A DNA stretch of 20,534 bases from Rhizophagus sp. LPA8_4_AMF. Taxonomy: Eukaryota; Glomeromycota; Glomeromycetes; Glomerales; Glomeraceae. A program made the position numbers and the translations under genes. The notes under the pieces were generated by a model. That model was given only the letters and a program-made list of their open reading frames with translations, was not told where the DNA came from and did no database searches. Positions 16,616 to 20,534 of this stretch are shown here, piece by piece. The stretch's first letter is position 1. Each line of letters opens with the position of its first letter. The stretch lies in the NCBI GenBank assembly GCA_021464525.1, contig JADRCO010001293.1, positions 1-20,534 of the forward strand, given 5' to 3'.

Positions 16616-17112
16616 CATTTCGCCGAGCCATTTCGCCGAAGGAATGTTTCACCGAAGGGATGTTTCGCCGAAAGGACGTTTCACCAAAAGTTCATTTTAC
16701 CGAATTCATTTCACCGAATTGTCCATTTCGCCGAAAATGGCAGCGATTAACATTTTATGAAAATATTCATTACGTAATGATAATAAAAATATAATTTTTA
16801 GAGATATTTTTTTTTTTTTCAGGTAGGATAATATCACTTTAACATTCAAGTAACTAATATTAATTTCTAAGCAATAAATAAATAACTTTAGAATCCTGAA
16901 AACATTTATTCACGAAAAAAGTAAGTAAAAAAAAGATTAATGTAGTATTATAAACAACGAGATAAATTTAATAAAAATCATCTAATTTAAAAAATTTTTC
17001 TAGAAAAAATTCTTTATATACTATTTTAGTATAAAACAATAAAATAACCAAATGGAATAAATATTTTTTGGCGAAATGTCCATTTGGTAAAATGGACCTC
17101 GTCGAAAAGTCT
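16616..17112. mobile_element. Second foldback element with TTTCGCCGAA-type array arms
   Basis: The left arm (16616-16740) holds about eight degenerate units of 14-20 bp around TTTCGCCGAA with linkers such as GGAATG, GGGATG and GGACG. The right arm (about 17067-17112) is shorter and inverted: GGCGAAATGTCCATTTGGTA, then AATGGACCTCGTCGAAAAG. The interior is AT-rich with no ORF. It is the same style as the element at 6702-7973. A plus-strand frame over the left arm is a translation of the repeat, not a gene. The element ends about 240 bp before gene 7. Confidence 0.65.
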
Positions 17113-17204
17113 GAATACCTCTATTCACTCGTTAGATTATTATTGGTGCACGTGGTATGAATAGCACGTGATATAACTTGGATCACGAGTATTACTTCGC
17201 AATT

Positions 17205-17286
17205 GCGGTGGCGCAGAAAATTAATCTGCGGTAAATGAAATCATTTCTTTAATTGGTAATCTAATGTAAATAAATATGCAGTGTAA
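17205..17286 (+). promoter_or_regulatory. SLR-family promoter of gene 7
   Basis: The coding strand reads gcggtggcgcagaaaattaa followed by tctgcgg at 17205-17231, the upstream element. The TATA-like taaataaatatgc is at about 17268-17279, with the downstream arm tgcagtgtaa at 17277-17286. The upstream inverted arm is missing; ctttaattggtaat lies in its place. The ATG follows about 75-80 bp after the box. Confidence 0.6.
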
Positions 17287-17354
17287 AAATTAGCTTATTT
17301 TAATTCTAAAAATAATTCTTTCTTCACAGCTCATAAAATTATTTATTATTTATA

Positions 17355-18113
17355 ATGTCCAATATTATTGAAAATCAATCTTCTTATAAATATTATCAAA
17401 CAGATAATTATAATCCTAAATTAAATAAACAGCAACTAATTCAAAATTTGGATAACATTGAAGCATCAACTGATCCATTATGTACAGAATTATCTAAAAA
17501 TATCCAAAAATTTTTTAAGGTAGATAATATAATGGAGATAGGACCTACAATTCAAGATATTACCGAAAACATTTTTGAAGAAGATTTAAGTATCGTGATT
17601 GATAAGCTAGTTAAACTTTATTTTAAGAAATCAGCAAATAAAGGAAAGGAAGAAAAAGCAAAAAAAAAATTTGTTCTTGATTATCTTAATAATCACAAGA
17701 TAAATTTACAAGAAATCCATAAATGGCTTCTAAATAATCAAAATAGTACAAATTCTATTTATTTACTTGGTTATTTTAATTATCATGGAATTTTAGTCGA
17801 CATTAATAAGCAAATCGCACTTGAATTATATCAAAAAGCAGCAGAATTGGAAAATGTAGTGGCTCAATTTGAACTTGCTTATATGTATTATTATGGGTTA
17901 GATGTTGATAAAAGTCATTATAAAGCTTTTAAATTATTTGAAAAATTATCGGAAAAAGATAATCCACGCGGAATGAAATGGTTAGGATATTGCTATGAGT
18001 TTGGATTTGGAACTGAAAAAAATATGGTTAAAGCAATTTATTGGTATAAAAAATCCGCTGATAAAGGAAGTAAATATGCTCAAAATAAATTAAAGCTACT
18101 TTCATTTAATTAG
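17355..18113 (+). CDS. Shortened Sel1-like repeat protein on the opposite strand (SLR gene 7)
   Basis: The 252-residue, single-exon protein has an ancestral-type start (MSNIIENQSSYKYYQ). The linker spans about 52-129 (KFFKVDN, IGPTIQDITENIFEEDL, NKGKEEKAKKKFVLDY, WLLNNQ). Only three SLRs remain, at about 134-167, 168-206 and 207-242. The last is a hybrid: it begins like the third repeat of paralogs (LGYCYEFGFGT) and switches at GT to the final repeat (EKNMVKAIYWYKKSA). This is an in-frame loss of two repeats, about 72 codons, which fits recombination between repeats. The gene faces away from genes 1-6. No enzyme domain is seen; a binding or scaffold role is inferred, with a shorter solenoid. 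Confidence 0.9.
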   Translation: MSNIIENQSSYKYYQTDNYNPKLNKQQLIQNLDNIEASTDPLCTELSKNIQKFFKVDNIMEIGPTIQDITENIFEEDLSIVIDKLVKLYFKKSANKGKEEKAKKKFVLDYLNNHKINLQEIHKWLLNNQNSTNSIYLLGYFNYHGILVDINKQIALELYQKAAELENVVAQFELAYMYYYGLDVDKSHYKAFKLFEKLSEKDNPRGMKWLGYCYEFGFGTEKNMVKAIYWYKKSADKGSKYAQNKLKLLSFN

Positions 18114-18850
18114 TTATATTTTTAATATTAATACTGTGCATTTTTTTTTACATATACTCACTTATTGGGAACTATATAATTTAAGAATTAGTATTTATAA
18201 GGGTAAATATGAAAAACAATTCTTCCTGCTGAGCGACTGATCGGGTGGTAAATTTTCAAATATTTATGGGAACTAACTTTTTTTCAATTTCACATTTCTT
18301 ATAACTAAATTTACAAATTTATCTAGTTAATTTGCTTTTATAGTGTATAGATTTAGGCTTAATATTTAAGTAATAGTAATTCACTTGGGTTTACATTCTT
18401 TATGAGATTATAATTGCAATTTCTAACATAATGACTAGTTACTATTTCAGAATTTTATTTGCTGCTAACATGCAAATCCTGGACAGGATATTTTTTTATA
18501 TGTACGAATTTCATTATTATACAATACAATATGAATCGTAAAATGCAGGTCAAATGTACATGGGTTTCATATACTCTACAATAATTATATATTAAACATT
18601 AAATTTCTATATATTTAACGAAATGAAATGAAAAGTTGGAAATAAAATTTATTTACTTATTCGTTGGATTTATGGATTTATTAATCAATAGATATTTATT
18701 AACGCATAATTAAGGGCGGCTAAAAAATTGACATAGTAAAATAATGCTTTTTTACTCATTTACGCAATAGATTGTTAGCTAATTTATTTTATAAATAAAA
18801 TTGTAAAATTTTCATTATAAATATTTTTTCAAATTTTTTTTTGTCTAGTC
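18114..18850. other. AT-rich intergenic DNA downstream of gene 7
   Basis: No gene, no spacer-type family landmark and no strong inverted repeat were seen. It contains the 3' end region of gene 7. Confidence 0.4.
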
Positions 18851-18862
18851 GATCGTTAAAAT

Positions 18863-18915
18863 TACGGTGACGCAGTAATTTCTTTAATTCATTATACAGT
18901 ACTGAGTGCTGCATA
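18863..18915 (+). promoter_or_regulatory. Decayed SLR-family promoter of the plus-strand pseudogene
   Basis: The coding strand reads tacggtgacgcag, then taatttctttaatt, then gtgctgcataaaatac. Against gene 7 it keeps the upstream element core and the TTTCTTTAATT block, but lacks the segment between them. The TATA-like box is degraded. Confidence 0.45.
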
Positions 18916-18961
18916 AAATACTTGGCATTATTATTTCATTCTAAAAAAATTTCTTTTTTAT

Positions 18962-19075
18962 GGAATTACTCAAAAATTTTTTAAATTAGACATAAAGACA
19001 CTTACAAATATTGAACATAATGTAACTCAACAAAATCTTGCCCGGATATATGATATATATATTCGTTCTAATTAA
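18962..19075 (+). pseudogene. Collapsed SLR gene remnant
   Basis: One plus-strand frame reads ITQKFFKLDI, corresponding to the start of the family linker (NIQKFFKVDN in gene 7), and about 10 codons later NVTQQNLARIYD, corresponding to the penultimate repeat boundary of paralogs (NVAQQNLALMYE in gene 1). It ends at a stop at 19073-19075. Nearly all the linker and the first repeats are gone, as are the start codon region and the C-terminal tail. It follows a decayed family promoter and has the same orientation as gene 7, so it is the wreck of a second plus-strand member. Confidence 0.65.
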
Positions 19076-19281
19076 CCTTTTTCATCTTGCGATGACCTAC
19101 CTCGAACTTTTATCCGATCAAATCAAACAATTTATTAATATATTTAAAAGTGATACAATCGTTAACTAGGTCCCAACATCAAAAAAATATATTTCCTTTA
19201 GTTAGGAAGGGGCCAGTCCACATTTTTGGGTCACCAATGTGAAAAATGATGATAACAGAATATATACAAGAATTCACTCAT
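19076..19281. other. Short gene-free interval
   Basis: Nothing was recognised apart from TTTTTGGGTCACCAATG near 19224, which resembles the GGTCACCAA word inside the 14966-15485 element. Confidence 0.3.
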
Positions 19282-19464
19282 CCCTGTGAACAAGTTAATC
19301 CGTTTTTTATATTCCATCTTTTTTCCGTAAAAGGCTCATGTTTCCGGAATTAATAACCTTATATCACGAAATTTATCGAGTCATTTACATTTTCCGTGAA
19401 TGGATCTGTGAAAGGTTCATTTTTATGGAGTTTTACAGAAATAACGGATAAATTTTTTGCAGGG
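19282..19464 (-). mobile_element. Small MITE, copy B
   Basis: A 183-bp element in the opposite orientation to copy A (7591-7775). Its ends are ccctgtgaacaagttaatcc and, as reverse complement of the right end, ccctgcaaaaaatttatccg. It is flanked by a 3-bp direct repeat CAT (19279-19281 and 19465-19467). The core (CCGTAAAAGGCTCATGTTTC, GGAATTAATAACCTTATATC) is the reverse complement of copy A with few changes. It has no coding capacity. Confidence 0.8.
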
Positions 19465-20534
19465 CATTTGTCTCGGGTCCAAGTTACCATCTAAAAAGTG
19501 GAAATCATCAGCATCAATAATGTTAAACAAACAGAATTACATTTAAAAGTGGTCAATTGAATTGATATATATTTGGACAAAAAAGCATATACAGAGAAAA
19601 TTTGTTCTTTTCCTCTATCACAGGTAACTTAAAAGGATTATACTGTATATGATCGTAATATATCGTATATAATGAGTCCTTACAAAGGCAAATAATGTTG
19701 GTGAAGATGAGGATATTGAAAGATTTGTATAATAAAAATGAGGAGCATGTGTACAATTTTGAATTTTTGATTCTGCAAGATAATTTATGGTCTTTAAATA
19801 TTATATATGTTCAATAAAACTATCATACGTTACTTTTTATAGAAAATGAACGATAAAATTATTAATAGGCGCACTCAGTAACGTATTATGATACTATAAC
19901 GTAAGTAGTTTTATCGTTTCACATCATACATTTTTATCATTAACTAGATTAGGTTCGGCAATTTCTTTCACAATTGAGTCTACTCGCCTAGCTGAGTTCA
20001 GTACAGTATAATTTAGCAAAACTGTGAACTGCAAAACTCAGCATTACTTGTTGAGTATACATCTCAAATTTTCGAATACTCAGATAAATAATGCATCGTA
20101 CTATACAGTATAACAAAAATTTTATTGAAGTAAAATATCGGGAACTCCAGTTTTATTTCCGAAAATACCCTTTTTTTTGACTCAAAATTTTTACAAATTT
20201 TCTTTGCAATATGACAAAATTTCTTTGCGATATGACAAATTTTATAAATCTAATAAGAATTTTTAGCATTTCTTTAAAATTTGCTTTCTTTCATTTATTT
20301 ATTTTTAATCTGAAATATTATATTACATAATTTTAAGTGTCTATTGTTAAACAATTATCAAAGCTTTTTGTAAAAGGTAAAGATCGTTCTAATTGCCTAT
20401 TTAAATAAGTGTATCTAAATAAGAAATAAAAAAAATAACGTTCAGCATTTATTTTTTTTTTGAATATTTATAATGTCTAAAAAACCTATTCTGTAACTCC
20501 TAATTCTCGCTTTAATTTAAGAATTTCCAACCTT
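19465..20534. other. AT-rich intergenic DNA, no gene
   Basis: No family gene, spacer or promoter was recognised. A 67-codon minus-strand frame near 19553-19756 matches nothing known and is not called. One inverted repeat lies at 19974-20067. Confidence 0.4.
19974..20067. repeat. Imperfect palindrome
   Basis: The left arm ttgagtctactc...gctgagttcagtacagt and the right arm actgtgaactgcaaaactca / gc...gagtatac.tctcaa pair with small bulges (GCTGAGTT against AACTCAGC, ACAGT against ACTGT). It is about 94 bp and non-coding; it could be a MITE remnant or an RNA hairpin. Confidence 0.45.

Noticed and set aside
16591-16794. 67-codon plus-strand frame with repeating FRRK and SPK words
   Set aside because: It is produced by the TTTCGCCGAA array of the foldback arm.
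19553-19756. 67-codon minus-strand frame
   Set aside because: AT-rich, hydrophobic by composition, with no promoter or family match.

Overview
The window is very AT-rich eukaryotic DNA. It carries seven intron-less paralogous genes for Sel1-like-repeat (SLR/TPR-like) proteins, set in repeat-rich intergenic DNA. The protein signature is a linker (EEDL..VIDKLV.LYFQETNKGKEE.VRKK.VLDYFNNYKINLQEIYYWLLNNQ, shown here with variable positions) followed by SLRs of the form LGYCYE.GIGT.IN.QKAFELYQKAA. From memory of the family, this strongly suggests an arbuscular mycorrhizal fungus (Glomeromycotina, most likely Rhizophagus), where SLR genes, often fused to protein kinases, are hugely expanded. None of the copies here has a kinase domain.

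Layout. Genes 1-3 (1128-5498, minus) form a regular tandem array with homologous spacers. A mobile-element-rich gap follows (5.86-8.24 kb): a long-palindrome element (about 6101-6300) and an array-armed foldback element (about 6702-7973) that contains a nested palindrome and a nested MITE. Gene 4 (8441-9508, minus) is the most divergent paralog. The next gap (9.5-11.7 kb) holds a palindrome and an unusual array of T-rich units that each contain a short inverted repeat. Genes 5 and 6 (12224-14858, minus) are the closest tandem pair. The promoter of gene 6 is split by a 520-bp element with perfect 17-bp terminal inverted repeats, and a second small element sits just beyond it. After a second array-armed foldback element (16616-17112) the orientation flips: gene 7 (17355-18113, plus) is a shortened paralog, followed by a collapsed plus-strand pseudogene (18962-19075) and an inverted copy of the MITE at 19282-19464. 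The right end shows no gene.

How it works together. The paralogs share a promoter module: a TATA-like AAATAAATATGC (coding strand) about 50-80 bp before the start, flanked in several copies by an inverted repeat TTACAC(A/T)GCA...TGC(T/A)GTGTAA, and an upstream element close to TGCGGTGACACAAAATTAA. The array looks like a birth-and-death SLR family. It shows repeat gain or loss in 36-codon steps, patchwork sequence between paralogs that suggests gene conversion, loss of ancestral starts in two genes, promoter disruption by MITEs, and one gene reduced to a remnant. Functions are inferred only as protein-protein interaction scaffolds or adaptors; no catalytic domain is visible.
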